A stretch of 64,000 nucleotides of DNA from assembly GCF_013426735.1 (NCBI RefSeq), contig NZ_AP023272.1, positions 451,501 to 515,500 of the forward strand, in the 5' to 3' direction. Both the position numbers and the translations under genes were made by a program. The notes under the pieces are model-generated. The model saw nothing but the letters and a program-made list of their open reading frames with translations. It did not search any database and had not been told where the DNA came from. Of this stretch, positions 26,801 through 35,596 are shown in pieces. The DNA is from Agrobacterium vitis. Lineage in GTDB: Bacteria; Pseudomonadota; Alphaproteobacteria; Rhizobiales; Rhizobiaceae. Position 1 is the stretch's first letter. Each line of letters begins with the position of its first letter.

Positions 26801-27601
26801 GGCCTGCATACACGGCTGGATGAGACCATTGCCCATGTAACCTCAAGGGTGAAGGCGGGTAATCTCTACATCAACCGCAATGTGATTGGCGCGGTGGTGG
26901 GCGTGCAGCCGTTCGGTGGCCGTGGCCTGTCCGGCACCGGGCCGAAGGCTGGCGGTCCGCTTTATCTGGGCCGCCTGGTTGAAAAGCCGCCGGTGCCGCC
27001 GCAGCATAGTTCGGTTCACGTCGATCCGGGCCTGCTGGATTTTGCCAAATGGCTTGACGAACAGGGTGAAACGGCAGCGGCGGAGGCAACGCGCAGCCTC
27101 GGCAGCCTTTCCGCGGTTGGGTTGGTCCAGGATTTGCCTGGACCGGTCGGCGAACGCAACCTGTATGCCCTGCATCCGCGCGGCACCATTCTGCTGCTGC
27201 CCCGCACGAAGCAGGGGCTTTACCGGCAAGTGGCAAGCGCATTGGCGACGGGCAACAGCATGGTCATCGGCACAAGCACCGATCTCCGCGAAGCGCTGAT
27301 GGGCCTGCCGGATGGCGTGCTTGCCCGTGTCCATTTCGTCCAAGCGTCAGGCTGGGCGGAGGCCGGTCCTTTCGCAGGCGCATTGTTGGAAGGCGAGGGG
27401 GATCAGCTCATCGAGCAGGCAAAAGCAATTGCCGCCCTGCCCGGACCGCTGGTCCTGACCCAGGCGGCTTCAAGTGATGAGCTGGGTAACGAGCTTGGTG
27501 TTGATGATGCCTATTGCCTGAACTGGCTGGTGGAGGAAGTTTCGGTGTCCACCAATACGGCTGCTGCCGGAGGCAATGCCAGCCTGATGGCCATCGGCTG
27601 A
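23882..27601 (+). CDS. putA: Bifunctional proline dehydrogenase / delta-1-pyrroline-5-carboxylate dehydrogenase
   Basis: A 1239-residue enzyme that oxidises proline to glutamate in two steps with substrate channelling. The FAD-dependent PRODH barrel spans about 180-490 (RLVKGAYWDAEIKRAQ, then a region around TRKVHTDVSY). The NAD-dependent aldehyde dehydrogenase follows (about 570-1030), with ISPWNFPLAIF, Glu811 in AETGGQNAM and the catalytic Cys845 in GQRCSALR. A C-terminal domain of about 200 residues resembles the degenerate ALDH-like tail of long PutAs. The N-terminal ribbon-helix-helix repressor domain of E. coli PutA is absent; control is left to the divergent putR. The ATG at 23882 is preferred over an overlapping GTG at 23879. 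Confidence 0.95.
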   Translation: MNQTVSVASQAVSSSPDPIFAAFAPPLRQPSLLRQAITGAYRRPEPECLSPLLAAARLRDAMRSAVEGTARTLIEALRAKHSGSGVEGLVHEYSLSSQEGVALMCLAEALLRIPDHATRDALIRDKIAEGDWKAHLGGGRSLFVNAATWGLVVTGKLTSTVNDRGLSAALTRLIARCGEPVIRRGVDMAMRMMGEQFVTGETIEEALKRARPLEARGFRYSYDMLGEAATTAGDAARYFRDYQQAIHAIGKASAGRGIYDGPGISIKLSALHPRYSRAKADRVMGELLPQVKALALLAKQYDIGLNIDAEEADRLELSLDLLEDLCLDPALSGWNGMGFVVQAYGKRCPFVLDFIIDLAHRAERRIMVRLVKGAYWDAEIKRAQVDGLEDFPVYTRKVHTDVSYIACAKKLLAARDVIFPQFATHNAQTLAAIYHLAGPDFKTGSYEFQCLHGMGEPLYDEVVGKAKLGRPCRIYAPVGTHETLLAYLVRRLLENGANSSFVNRIADPAISVDALIADPTETVLAMVQPGAKHERIALPADLFEGRKNSAGLDLSNEAVLQALGQTLRQTALSSWDAVPALIAGTSAGPVRSVVNPGDHRDVVGSIREATEEEARQAVADAALHAQTWAQTVPLERARMLDEAADLMQARLPVLLGLIMREAGKSAANAIAEVREAIDFLRYYAEQARRTLGPVHAPLGPIVCISPWNFPLAIFTGQVAAALVAGNPVLAKPAEETPLIAAEAVRLLHQAGVPGAALQLLPGDGRIGAALVASPQVAGVMFTGSTEVAKLIQRELAGRLLANGRPIPLIAETGGQNAMIVDSSALAEQVVADVIASAFDSAGQRCSALRVLCLQDEVADRILAMLKGALHELTLGRTDRLSTDIGPVITAEAKGVIEAHIDAMRAMGKAVEQIGAGDGTEHGTFVAPTIIEIGALSDLKREVFGPVLHVLRYRRNDLDRLIDQINATGYGLTFGLHTRLDETIAHVTSRVKAGNLYINRNVIGAVVGVQPFGGRGLSGTGPKAGGPLYLGRLVEKPPVPPQHSSVHVDPGLLDFAKWLDEQGETAAAEATRSLGSLSAVGLVQDLPGPVGERNLYALHPRGTILLLPRTKQGLYRQVASALATGNSMVIGTSTDLREALMGLPDGVLARVHFVQASGWAEAGPFAGALLEGEGDQLIEQAKAIAALPGPLVLTQAASSDELGNELGVDDAYCLNWLVEEVSVSTNTAAAGGNASLMAIG

Positions 27602-27667
27602 GGGTTCTGCTTGCTTTTAACCCGTCCTTTGCCCAAAACGCCTGATAGTCGAACGCAAGGCACGGGC

Positions 27668-28888
27668 ATGGCAGGCAAGACGGTTGCAATCATCGGCGGG
27701 GGGCCTGCGGGGCTGATGGCGGCGGATAGTCTGTCGCTGGCTGGTCTGAGCGTGACGATCTATGAGGCTATGCCGACACTGGCCCGCAAATTTCTCCTGG
27801 CCGGGAAATCCGGGCTGAATATTACCCATTCCGAAGAGTATGTGCGGTTTTCGAGCCGCTTCGGGGAGGCCGGAAGCCATTTAAAGGCAGCTCTCGATGA
27901 TTTTATGCCGGACGATGTGCGCGCCTGGGCGGCGGATCTTGGAACGGAGACCTTCATCGGCTCCTCAGGCCGGGTGTTTCCAAAGGCGATGAAGGCCTCG
28001 CCGCTGCTGCGGGCCTGGATCAAGGCATTGCAGGATCGGGGCGTGATGATCCGCACCCGCCACCGTTGGACCGGCTTTTCGGAAAATGGCTATCGGTTTG
28101 CAACGCCGGATGGCGATGTCACTGTTATGGCAGATGCCGTGGTTTTGGCGCTGGGCGGGGCGAGTTGGCCGCGTTTAGGCTCGGACGCCGCCTGGGTGCC
28201 GTGGCTGCGCGACACTGGCGTTGCAGTCACGGATTTCAAGCCTGCCAATTGCGGCTTCGACATTGCCTGGAGCGATGTGTTCCGTGAAAGGTTTGCCGGC
28301 CAGCCGGTCAAATCGGTTGTCGCCACGTCTGCGGCGGGTCAGATCCAGGGCGAATTCGTCATTTCCCGGCATGGGATCGAGGGCAGCCTGATCTATGCCC
28401 ATGCGGCAGCCCTGCGCGATGATCTTCGCCATCATGGCAAGGCAGAGCTTCTGCTCGATCTGGCACCCGGCAAGCGGCTTGAAAAACTGGCGGAGGATCT
28501 TGCCCGTCAACCCGCAAAGGCCAGTCTCTCGACAAGGCTTCGTAAGGCAGCCTCTCTGGATGGCGTCAAGGCAGCGCTGTTGCGGGAGGTCGTACCCGAT
28601 ATCGCCACCCGGGATGCCACATCGCTTGCGGGCCTCATTAAGGCTTTGCCGGTGTCGCTGCTGCGGCCAAGACCACTGGCGGAAGCGATTTCCTCAGCAG
28701 GGGGCGTCAACTGGAGTGGGATCGACAGCAATTACATGCTGGTGGATCGGCCTGGCCTGTTCTTGGCCGGAGAAATGCTGGATTGGGAAGCGCCAACCGG
28801 CGGCTATCTGTTGACCGCTTGCTTTGCCACTGGCAGGGCGGCGGCGGTTGGCGTGATTCGCTGGCTCACCGATGATGCAGGTGATTGA
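27668..28888 (+). CDS. HI0933/YhiN-type flavoprotein (NAD(P)/FAD-dependent oxidoreductase)
   Basis: A 406-residue protein with an N-terminal dinucleotide-binding motif (IIGGGPAGLMAA, residues 7-18), a second flavin-contact region (LALGGASWPRLG) and the C-terminal LFLAGEMLDWEAPTGGYLL segment typical of this family. A segment near residue 35 (KFLLAGKSGLNIT) is also diagnostic. It belongs to the TIGR03862-like branch, shorter than classical YhiN. The substrate is unknown. The ATG at 27668 is preceded by AAGG. It lies 66 bases after putA in the same direction, so it may be partly co-transcribed with proline catabolism, though a shared function is not evident. Confidence 0.85.
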   Translation: MAGKTVAIIGGGPAGLMAADSLSLAGLSVTIYEAMPTLARKFLLAGKSGLNITHSEEYVRFSSRFGEAGSHLKAALDDFMPDDVRAWAADLGTETFIGSSGRVFPKAMKASPLLRAWIKALQDRGVMIRTRHRWTGFSENGYRFATPDGDVTVMADAVVLALGGASWPRLGSDAAWVPWLRDTGVAVTDFKPANCGFDIAWSDVFRERFAGQPVKSVVATSAAGQIQGEFVISRHGIEGSLIYAHAAALRDDLRHHGKAELLLDLAPGKRLEKLAEDLARQPAKASLSTRLRKAASLDGVKAALLREVVPDIATRDATSLAGLIKALPVSLLRPRPLAEAISSAGGVNWSGIDSNYMLVDRPGLFLAGEMLDWEAPTGGYLLTACFATGRAAAVGVIRWLTDDAGD

Positions 28889-29305
28889 TGCAAAGTATGG
28901 TATGCCACAATTGGTGGGTCTGATCCTGTCTGTTTTCAGGGCATGTGATCCATCAACGTCAGGAAGTTTTTTACGCCCATTGGTTGTTTTTTGTCAAAAA
29001 AATATGGGATGAATCAACGAAAACAACGCGTTAATAAACCCCAAAATCCTATGGCTTATTAGAGCTATCAATTAAATATAGTTGTGGCCTAACAGTGTTA
29101 GTTCTATCTTAACTTACTAACGTGAGAATTCGGTTCAGAAATCTGGAAATATTTAGGGCTCTGCCACAATGTTCCGGAATTCGCTCCCCGCATGATGCGG
29201 AATGGTCCCAAAAAATTCACAGATATTAACAGTGCTTGAGATGGCTTGTCACATCGCATGGGAACATGCGCATGTCACCGTGCCTGTCCAAGCCGTCATG
29301 GCGGA
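28889..29305. promoter_or_regulatory. AT-rich promoter region of the chemotaxis operon
   Basis: About 417 bases without a gene, clearly richer in A and T than either side. It contains a near-perfect dyad CTAACA-g-TGTTAG at 29089-29101 and several TTAACTTACTAAC-like runs downstream. The operon that follows has no other large gap, so this region probably carries the main promoter. No flagellar-type sigma consensus could be confirmed by eye. Confidence 0.5.
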
Positions 29306-30466
29306 ATGGAGCCTCCCTTGCATGCCGTTGTGATAGACGACAGCCGATCCACATTGCTGGCACTGCGTCTGGAACTCCTTGAAATTACGGGTCTGGAGGT
29401 GGAAACCTTCGCTGATCCCGAGGAAGCCATTCGTGTTTGTGAGGCCCGGCAATTCGACCTGGTGCTGGTGGATTACAATATGCCGAAGCGCTCGGGTATC
29501 GAGGTGATTACCGCTTTGCGTGCCATGCCGACCTATGAGTTGGTGCCGATTTTGATGATCACTTCGGAAACCGAAACGGCGGTCTGCCTGAATGCGCTGG
29601 AAGCGGGGGCGACGGATTTTCTGCGGAAATCCGCCGATCCGGTCGAGTTGAAGGCCCGTGCGCGTAACCTTTTGAGCCTGCGGCGTGCCCAGGTGGAACT
29701 GTCGTTGCGGGCTGATGGCCTTGCGGCTGCCGTGACGGCGAAATCCGCGGCACTTGTTGCCAGCGAAGAGGAACTGATCTGGCGTCTGGCCCGAGCCATG
29801 GAATATCGCGACGGGGAAACTGGTGATCATGTCTCGCGTGTGGCGCAGATCTCCAGGCTGCTGGCGCAGGATCTTGGGCTCGATGAGGACCGGCAGCGCA
29901 AGATCTATCTGGCGGCTCCGCTGCACGATGTCGGCAAGATCGGCATTCCCGATGGTGTCCTGTCCAAGCCCGGCCGGTTGACCGACAGCGAACGGGACAT
30001 GATGCGCAGGCATGTCGATATCGGCATAAAGATTCTGGAGAACGGGACCTCCGATCTGTTGCGGGTCGCTGAGCGGATTGCTGGCGGTCATCACGAGAAA
30101 TGGGATGGAACCGGCTATCCCAAGGGATTGTCGGGACGGGAAATTCCGCTGGAAGCGCGCATTGTCGCGCTCGCGGATGTGTTCGACGCTTTGTGCTCGC
30201 CCCGTGCCTACAAGACAGCGTGGTCGCTGCAAGACGCGCTGGATCACATCAAGTGCGAAAAGGGTCGTCATTTCGATCCGGCCTGCGTCGAGGCTTTTGA
30301 GCGGCAATGGCCAAAGATTGTATCGGTCATGGGAGCGCATGAGACAGATATGAGGATCCACATGAAAGGGGCGCCGTCGCTGGATGCTTCCCATCCTGAA
30401 AACGCCCTCTGCCTTCAGAAGCAGACGAAATACCGATCAACACCCCAGCCAGCAGGACGGGAATGA
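29306..30466 (+). CDS. Response regulator with HD-GYP domain (probable c-di-GMP phosphodiesterase)
   Basis: A 386-residue two-domain protein. The receiver domain (about 5-125) has acidic Asp11/Asp12, the phospho-acceptor Asp56 (LVDYNMP) and Lys108. The HD-GYP domain (about 155-350) has the metal-binding His207-Asp208 (LHDVGKIGIPDG), HHEKWDGTGYP (262-272) with an intact GYP, and a later ADVFDAL. This fits an RpfG-like enzyme that cleaves cyclic di-GMP when phosphorylated. It is the first gene of the operon and overlaps the next by 4 bases, so its output is likely set by the CheA encoded downstream. The start is uncertain: in-frame ATG and TTG codons exist at 29258 and 29246. Confidence 0.88.
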   Translation: MEPPLHAVVIDDSRSTLLALRLELLEITGLEVETFADPEEAIRVCEARQFDLVLVDYNMPKRSGIEVITALRAMPTYELVPILMITSETETAVCLNALEAGATDFLRKSADPVELKARARNLLSLRRAQVELSLRADGLAAAVTAKSAALVASEEELIWRLARAMEYRDGETGDHVSRVAQISRLLAQDLGLDEDRQRKIYLAAPLHDVGKIGIPDGVLSKPGRLTDSERDMMRRHVDIGIKILENGTSDLLRVAERIAGGHHEKWDGTGYPKGLSGREIPLEARIVALADVFDALCSPRAYKTAWSLQDALDHIKCEKGRHFDPACVEAFERQWPKIVSVMGAHETDMRIHMKGAPSLDASHPENALCLQKQTKYRSTPQPAGRE

Positions 30467-30789
30467 CGATGACAACGCAAACATTGCCGCATGAGACCAT
30501 TGCCTTGCCACAGGCGCTGACCATTCGCACTGTGCAGACCACCCGGGATCAACTCCTGACAGGCCTTTCGACTGGTCAGGCCGTCGTTATCGATATCCCC
30601 GCAGACGCGGAGGTTGACCTGAGTTTTATTCAATTGATTGAAGCGGCACGCATGTCTGCGCAAACGAATGGCCAGGACCTCACGCTGCAAAGCGCTGCGG
30701 TTGGTGGTGTTCTGTCCACGCTGGAGCGTAGCGGCTTCTTGACCGACATGGATCCGTCGGCTCGATTTTTCTGGTTACATGAAAGGTAA
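30463..30789 (+). CDS. STAS-domain protein
   Basis: A 108-residue single-domain protein. The pattern of VIDIPADAEVDLSFIQLIEAARMSAQ and the C-terminal VLSTLERSGFL matches a STAS (sulphate transporter and anti-sigma antagonist) fold. The usual phospho-serine position after VDLS is Phe rather than Ser-Ser, so classical SpoIIAA-type phosphorylation is doubtful. Similar small STAS proteins occur in rhizobial che operons between receptor and cheY. The start overlaps the previous stop as ATGA, indicating translational coupling. It may scaffold or modulate the kinase complex; the role is unproven. Confidence 0.75.
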   Translation: MTMTTQTLPHETIALPQALTIRTVQTTRDQLLTGLSTGQAVVIDIPADAEVDLSFIQLIEAARMSAQTNGQDLTLQSAAVGGVLSTLERSGFLTDMDPSARFFWLHER

Positions 30790-30793
30790 TGCC

Positions 30794-31162
30794 ATGAGTG
30801 CCCATATTCTCACCGTTGACGATTCCGCCAGCATCCGCATGACAACGAAGATCGCCCTGACCAATGCCGGCTACAAGGTGACCGAAGCCGTCGATGGATT
30901 GGATGGTCTGAACAAGGCCAAGTCATCGCAGTTTGATCTGATCGTTACCGACCTCAACATGCCTAACATGAACGGTTTGGCGATGATCGAGGCTCTGCGC
31001 CGGTCTCCGTCCCATACGGGTATTCCGATCATCTTCCTGACAACCGAATCCGACGCCGACATGAAGAACAGGGCCAAGGCCGCTGGTGCGACCGGCTGGA
31101 TCACCAAACCGTTCGATGCGGAGCAACTGGTGAAAATTGCTAGAAAGGTTCTCGGCAAATGA
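30794..31162 (+). CDS. cheY: Chemotaxis response regulator CheY
   Basis: A 122-residue single receiver domain with Asp9/Asp10, the phospho-acceptor Asp53 (VTDLNMPNMNG), Thr83/84 and Lys105 (GWITKPF). It has no output domain, so it should act by binding a partner such as the flagellar motor switch or another protein. The ATG at 30794 has AAGG 9 bases upstream. Its stop overlaps the cheA start by 4 bases, as expected for a tightly coupled kinase-regulator pair. Confidence 0.92.
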   Translation: MSAHILTVDDSASIRMTTKIALTNAGYKVTEAVDGLDGLNKAKSSQFDLIVTDLNMPNMNGLAMIEALRRSPSHTGIPIIFLTTESDADMKNRAKAAGATGWITKPFDAEQLVKIARKVLGK

Positions 31163-33216
31163 CCAATCTGGATCCCATTCAGGTTTTCAGGACAGAAGCA
31201 GCAGAGCTGTTCGAGCAGATCGAAAACGGCCTGCTCGACCTGTTGCATGACCTGTCCAATCAAGATCAGATCGATTCGGTGTTCCGCGGTCTCCATACCC
31301 TGAAGGGATCCGGAGCCATGTTTGGCTTCGAGGCTCTGGCCGCTTTCACCCACCATTGCGAAACCGCTTTCGACCGCGTCCGCAAGGGTGAAGTACCGGC
31401 AACCGCCGAGCTTGTCGCTGCCGTTCTCGACGCCCAGGACCATATGAAGGCACTGGTTGCCACTCCCAATGGCGATCATGAAGCCGCTGGAGAGCGGCTG
31501 CTTGCCAAGTTGCAGGATGCTGTCGGCGACCATGGTGGCAATGCGCATGCGGTGCCGGCTGCCAAGCCCGGCAATGGCGGAGCCGCCAAGCCGCAGTCGG
31601 CATCGCGACCGGCAACGACGACATGGCGGATGAAATTCCGCCTGCCAGCCAATTCCATGGTCAATGGCACCAATCCACTCGGCCTTCTGAATGAGCTTCG
31701 CGACCTTGGAAAATGCACCGTTAAAGCGGATTTGAGCGCTATCCCGGGTCTTGAGGAGATTTCACCTGCCGATCTTTATATCGGCTGGAGCGTGGAGCTT
31801 GTTACCGAAAAGCCGAAGTCGGATATCGAGGATGTCTTCATCTTCGTCATGGATGACATGGATCTCGAACTGACTGAGGATGCGACCGCTGTCTCTTCCG
31901 AGACCATTGCCGCCGATGATCCAGCCGAACAGGCCGTTGCCGCGCCGGTGGCATCTGACAACAAGCAGCCGCCAAGCCAGGCTCAGGCCGCTCCACCTGC
32001 CGCTGCTCAGACTGGTTCCAATGACGCCAAGCATGGCCGTGCCGCCGAAAATGTCCGCGTTCCGGCCGAGCGGCTTGACGAATTGATGGACAGGGTCGGT
32101 GAGCTGGTGATTGCCCAGTCCCGCCTGTCGCAGCTGGCCAATACCAGCGCCGACATCATGCTGCGATCCGTTTCGGAAGACGTTGAGCGGCTCTCCGGTG
32201 AGCTGCGCGATACGATGATGGTGTTGCGCATGGTGCCGGTTGGCAGTCTGTTCACCCGATTCCGTCGCCTTGTCCACGATCTTGCCCGCGAGACCGGCAA
32301 GGTCATCGAACTGGAGACGGAAGGCGAAACCACGGAAGTGGACAAGACCGTTATCGAGCGGCTGGCCGATCCACTGGTGCATCTGGTGCGCAATTCCATC
32401 GACCACGGACTCGAGCCGCCGGAAGAACGGTTGGCGGCTGGCAAAAACAAGGCGGGCAAGGTGGTGCTGTCGGCCCATCAATCCGGCGGCGAAGTGATCA
32501 TCACCATCAAGGACGATGGCCGTGGCATCAACCGTGACCGGGTCCGGGCCAAGGCGGAATCCTCGGGGCTGATCCAGCCGGGCCAGCAGCTGATGGACCA
32601 GGAATTGTTGCAGCTGATCTTCCAGCCGGGCTTTTCCACCGCCCAGACGATCACCAATCTTTCCGGTCGTGGCGTCGGCATGGATGTGGTGAAGAAAACC
32701 GTCGAGGCCCTGCGCGGGGTGATCGACATCCGCAGTGAAAACGGCAAGGGCTCGGAAGTCTCCCTGCGCATTCCGCTGACGCTGGCGATCATTGACGGTC
32801 TTTTGGTGCGCGTCGGTACCGGGTGCTACGTCATTCCGCTGTCGGCGGTTGAGGAATGCCTGGAACTGTCGATCGAGGACGATCTGCGCTCCAGGGGCCG
32901 CAGTTTCATTTCGCTGCGCGACAGTCTGGTTCCTTTCCTCAGGCTCAGGGATCTGTTCCGCACGGGAACGCAGCCTGATCCGTTCCAGAAGGTCGTGGTG
33001 ATCTCGACCGGCGATGAGCGCGTCGGCCTGGTGGTCGACCAGATCATTGGCGATCACCAGACCGTTATCAAATCCATGTCCAAGCTTCACCACGACGTCG
33101 TGACTTTCTCGGGTGCGACCATTCTGGGTGACGGCAGTGTCGCGCTGATCCTGGATGTGACGCATCTGGTCAACGCGGGCCAACAGCAGGAGGCGCAATT
33201 GCGTGTAGCAGGATGA
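31159..33216 (+). CDS. cheA: Chemotaxis histidine kinase CheA
   Basis: A 685-residue kinase. An N-terminal Hpt domain (1-110) carries the phospho-acceptor His46 in LHTLKGSG. A middle domain (about 155-240) probably binds the response regulator, followed by an Ala/Pro/Gln-rich linker (about 250-300). The dimerisation helices start near VPAERLDELMDRVGEL. The ATPase has an N box with Asn412 (HLVRNSIDHG), a G1 box (DDGRGIN) and a G2 box (GRGVGMDVV). A C-terminal CheW-like domain (about 540-680) docks to receptors. It overlaps cheY and cheW by 4 bases each. It phosphorylates CheY, CheB and perhaps the HD-GYP regulator encoded in the same operon. Confidence 0.95.
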   Translation: MTNLDPIQVFRTEAAELFEQIENGLLDLLHDLSNQDQIDSVFRGLHTLKGSGAMFGFEALAAFTHHCETAFDRVRKGEVPATAELVAAVLDAQDHMKALVATPNGDHEAAGERLLAKLQDAVGDHGGNAHAVPAAKPGNGGAAKPQSASRPATTTWRMKFRLPANSMVNGTNPLGLLNELRDLGKCTVKADLSAIPGLEEISPADLYIGWSVELVTEKPKSDIEDVFIFVMDDMDLELTEDATAVSSETIAADDPAEQAVAAPVASDNKQPPSQAQAAPPAAAQTGSNDAKHGRAAENVRVPAERLDELMDRVGELVIAQSRLSQLANTSADIMLRSVSEDVERLSGELRDTMMVLRMVPVGSLFTRFRRLVHDLARETGKVIELETEGETTEVDKTVIERLADPLVHLVRNSIDHGLEPPEERLAAGKNKAGKVVLSAHQSGGEVIITIKDDGRGINRDRVRAKAESSGLIQPGQQLMDQELLQLIFQPGFSTAQTITNLSGRGVGMDVVKKTVEALRGVIDIRSENGKGSEVSLRIPLTLAIIDGLLVRVGTGCYVIPLSAVEECLELSIEDDLRSRGRSFISLRDSLVPFLRLRDLFRTGTQPDPFQKVVVISTGDERVGLVVDQIIGDHQTVIKSMSKLHHDVVTFSGATILGDGSVALILDVTHLVNAGQQQEAQLRVAG

Positions 33217-33740
33217 GCATCGTACCCGGCAAACATGATTTCCAGCATTTCTGGGCGGACCGCGACGAAGTCGCCGTGCTGACTTTCAATCTGAACGGTG
33301 AGACGTTTGCGATTGAGGCCATCACCGTGCAGGAGATTATCGATCTCCTGCCGGAAACCAAGGTGCCCGGCGCAAAGCCGTTCGTCTCCAGCGTCATCAA
33401 CTTCCGTGGCAAGGTCATTCCACTGGCCGATATCCGGCTGGCCTTCGGCATGGAAGCGACGGAGCCGACCATCGACAGCCGTATCATTGTCATTGAGCTC
33501 GATCTCGATGGTGAAACCACCCTGACCGGCATTCGCACGGACCGGGTGTTCGAAGTCACGACATTGGCGCACTCCGCCAGCGAACCGCCCCCCAGCGTCG
33601 GCATGCGTTGGCGTCCCGACTTCATTGAATGCCTGGTCAAACGGGATGGAGAGTTCATCATTCTCCCCAATCTCCAGGCAATTTTCTCCAGCACCAGTGA
33701 TCGGATCGCCGCTTCCACGGCTGGTCTGGCAACAAATTGA
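33213..33740 (+). CDS. cheW: Chemotaxis coupling protein CheW (first copy)
   Basis: A 175-residue CheW-domain protein that bridges receptors and CheA. Typical segments are [32 protein letters not shown] and a C-terminal [10 protein letters not shown]. Its ATG overlaps the cheA stop (ATGA). A second cheW lies 6 kb downstream in the same operon and is clearly different in sequence, so the two may pair with different partners. Confidence 0.92.
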   Translation: MSIVPGKHDFQHFWADRDEVAVLTFNLNGETFAIEAITVQEIIDLLPETKVPGAKPFVSSVINFRGKVIPLADIRLAFGMEATEPTIDSRIIVIELDLDGETTLTGIRTDRVFEVTTLAHSASEPPPSVGMRWRPDFIECLVKRDGEFIILPNLQAIFSSTSDRIAASTAGLATN

Positions 33741-33748
33741 GGTCTGTT

Positions 33749-35443
33749 ATGCGGTTTACAATCAAAATGAAGCTGGGGCTGGCTTTCGGCATCGTCGTCG
33801 CATTGCTGATTGCCAGTTCGGTTCTGGGTATTCAAAGTCTGGGCTCAATGAACGATGCCATGGGCAATACGCTTGAAGGTCCTGTGGAGCGGTTGCGCCT
33901 GGCTCAACAGCTCCAGATGGAGCAACTTCAGCAATTGCGTCAGCAAAAGAATGTTCAGCTGGCGCAATCCGAGGACGAAATCAAATCCAGTATCGCCAAG
34001 GCCAATGCGTCGCGCGCCGAATTCGACCAGGCTTTTACAGCCGTCATGGCCAAGGCGACGGAAGAAGGCAAGGTATTCTGGAACAAGCTTGCCGTCGTGG
34101 AAGCCGACTTCCGAAAGACCGACGACCAGATCAAGGCTTTGACAATTGCTGGCGATACTGCGGGCGCACTGAAAATCTCGACGGGTGAAAACCGCAAGGC
34201 TGTCAATGAAATTGACGATCTCCTGTCGCAAGTCGTCAGCCTGGAGCAGTCCCGCCTGCGCGATGCCGATGCTGCTGGCGATGCCGAATATGCCAGCACC
34301 CGGTTGATGCTTTTGTCCCTGTCGATCGCTGCTTCCGTTATTGCCGTTATGGCAGCGGTCTGGATTGTCATCAGCGTCACCGGCGGTATCAATCGTGCGG
34401 TTGTGGCTGTGCGCAAGGTTGCCGATGGCGACCTGACGGAGTTTGCCCAAATCCGCTCACGCGATGAAATCGGCGACATGCTGCAATATGTCAACACGAT
34501 GATCGAGCGTCTTCGCGGCGTGGTTGGCGATGCCTTGTCGGCGTCCGACAATGTATCTTCTGGTAGCCAGCAGCTGTCGTCTGCTTCCGAGCAGGTCAGC
34601 CAGGGCGCGACGGAACAGGCGTCGTCTGCTGAAGAAGCCTCTGCCTCGATGGAAGAGATGGCGGCCAATATCAAGCAGAATGCCGACAATGCCGCCCAGA
34701 CCGAAAAGATTGCCCGCCAGTCCTCCAAGGATGCGGAAGCCTCCGGCGAAGCGGTCAACCGTGCGGTCGGTGCGATGCGCACGATTGCCGAGAAGATCTC
34801 GATCGTCCAGGAAATCGCCCGTCAGACCGATCTTCTGGCCTTGAATGCGGCGGTTGAAGCCGCCCGTGCCGGTGAGCATGGCATGGGCTTTGCAGTGGTT
34901 GCCTCTGAAGTGCGCAAGCTTGCCGAACGCAGTCAGGCGGCAGCGGCTGAAATCAGCACGCTGTCCGGCCAGACGGTTCAGGTGGCAACGGAAGCCGGAG
35001 AAATGCTGACTCGGCTTGTTCCTGATATCCGCAAGACAGCGGAACTGATTTCCGAGATTTCGGCGGCTTGCCGTGAGCAGGATATCGGCGCCAGCCAGAT
35101 CAACGAAGCGATCCAGCAGCTCGACAAGGTGACGCAGCAGAATGCGGGCGCTTCGGAAGAAATGTCGGCTACCTCTGAAGAACTGGCTGCTCAGGCCGAG
35201 GAACTGCAAACCTCCATCGCCTTCTTCAAGGTCGATGGTGCGCATCAGAAGAAGCCCGCACCACAGACCCGTGCCGTTGCCGCTCGTGTTGCGCCAGTGC
35301 GGACGGCTGCACCGGCAAAACCCCGCACACCGACGTCGTCTCAGACGGTTGCCGCTCAACAGGCGAGAGCCAAGGGCTTTGCCCTTGATCTCTCCATGGG
35401 CGGTCCGGATGAGGAGGATCTGGATTTTCGCCAGACGGCATGA
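33749..35443 (+). CDS. Methyl-accepting chemotaxis protein 1 (single HAMP)
   Basis: A 564-residue transmembrane receptor. TM1 is about residues 10-30 and TM2 about 190-215, bracketing a four-helix-bundle-like periplasmic region rich in Gln, Lys and Asp. One HAMP domain follows (about 212-260, containing [10 protein letters not shown]). The long coiled-coil signalling domain has the invariant hairpin tip around [21 protein letters not shown]. The C-terminal tail is Ala/Pro-rich and ends in a short acidic segment; it has no CheR-tethering pentapeptide of the NWETF type. The ATG at 33749 is preferred to an in-frame TTG. It starts 8 bases after cheW. The ligand is unknown. Confidence 0.93.
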   Translation: MRFTIKMKLGLAFGIVVALLIASSVLGIQSLGSMNDAMGNTLEGPVERLRLAQQLQMEQLQQLRQQKNVQLAQSEDEIKSSIAKANASRAEFDQAFTAVMAKATEEGKVFWNKLAVVEADFRKTDDQIKALTIAGDTAGALKISTGENRKAVNEIDDLLSQVVSLEQSRLRDADAAGDAEYASTRLMLLSLSIAASVIAVMAAVWIVISVTGGINRAVVAVRKVADGDLTEFAQIRSRDEIGDMLQYVNTMIERLRGVVGDALSASDNVSSGSQQLSSASEQVSQGATEQASSAEEASASMEEMAANIKQNADNAAQTEKIARQSSKDAEASGEAVNRAVGAMRTIAEKISIVQEIARQTDLLALNAAVEAARAGEHGMGFAVVASEVRKLAERSQAAAAEISTLSGQTVQVATEAGEMLTRLVPDIRKTAELISEISAACREQDIGASQINEAIQQLDKVTQQNAGASEEMSATSEELAAQAEELQTSIAFFKVDGAHQKKPAPQTRAVAARVAPVRTAAPAKPRTPTSSQTVAAQQARAKGFALDLSMGGPDEEDLDFRQTA

Positions 35444-35466
35444 CCTAGGCTCTTATTCGATTTCGC

Positions 35467-35489
35467 ATCGGGCCGATTAGCGGCCCGAT
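35467..35489 (+). repeat. Perfect hairpin between two receptor genes
   Basis: A 9-base stem (ATCGGGCCG with CGGCCCGAT, loop ATTAG) without a T run lies 24 bases after the first receptor stop. It could stabilise mRNA ends or weaken read-through; it is not a classic terminator. Confidence 0.55.
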
Positions 35490-35596
35490 GGCACCCGACA
35501 GGCATGTATGTGCGCCGAGCCGGACCTTACCCGCTTCGAACGAATGATGTTGTTCGGCCCGGGCTTGCTTCTCAAATTAATTTAGGGATGACGCAC

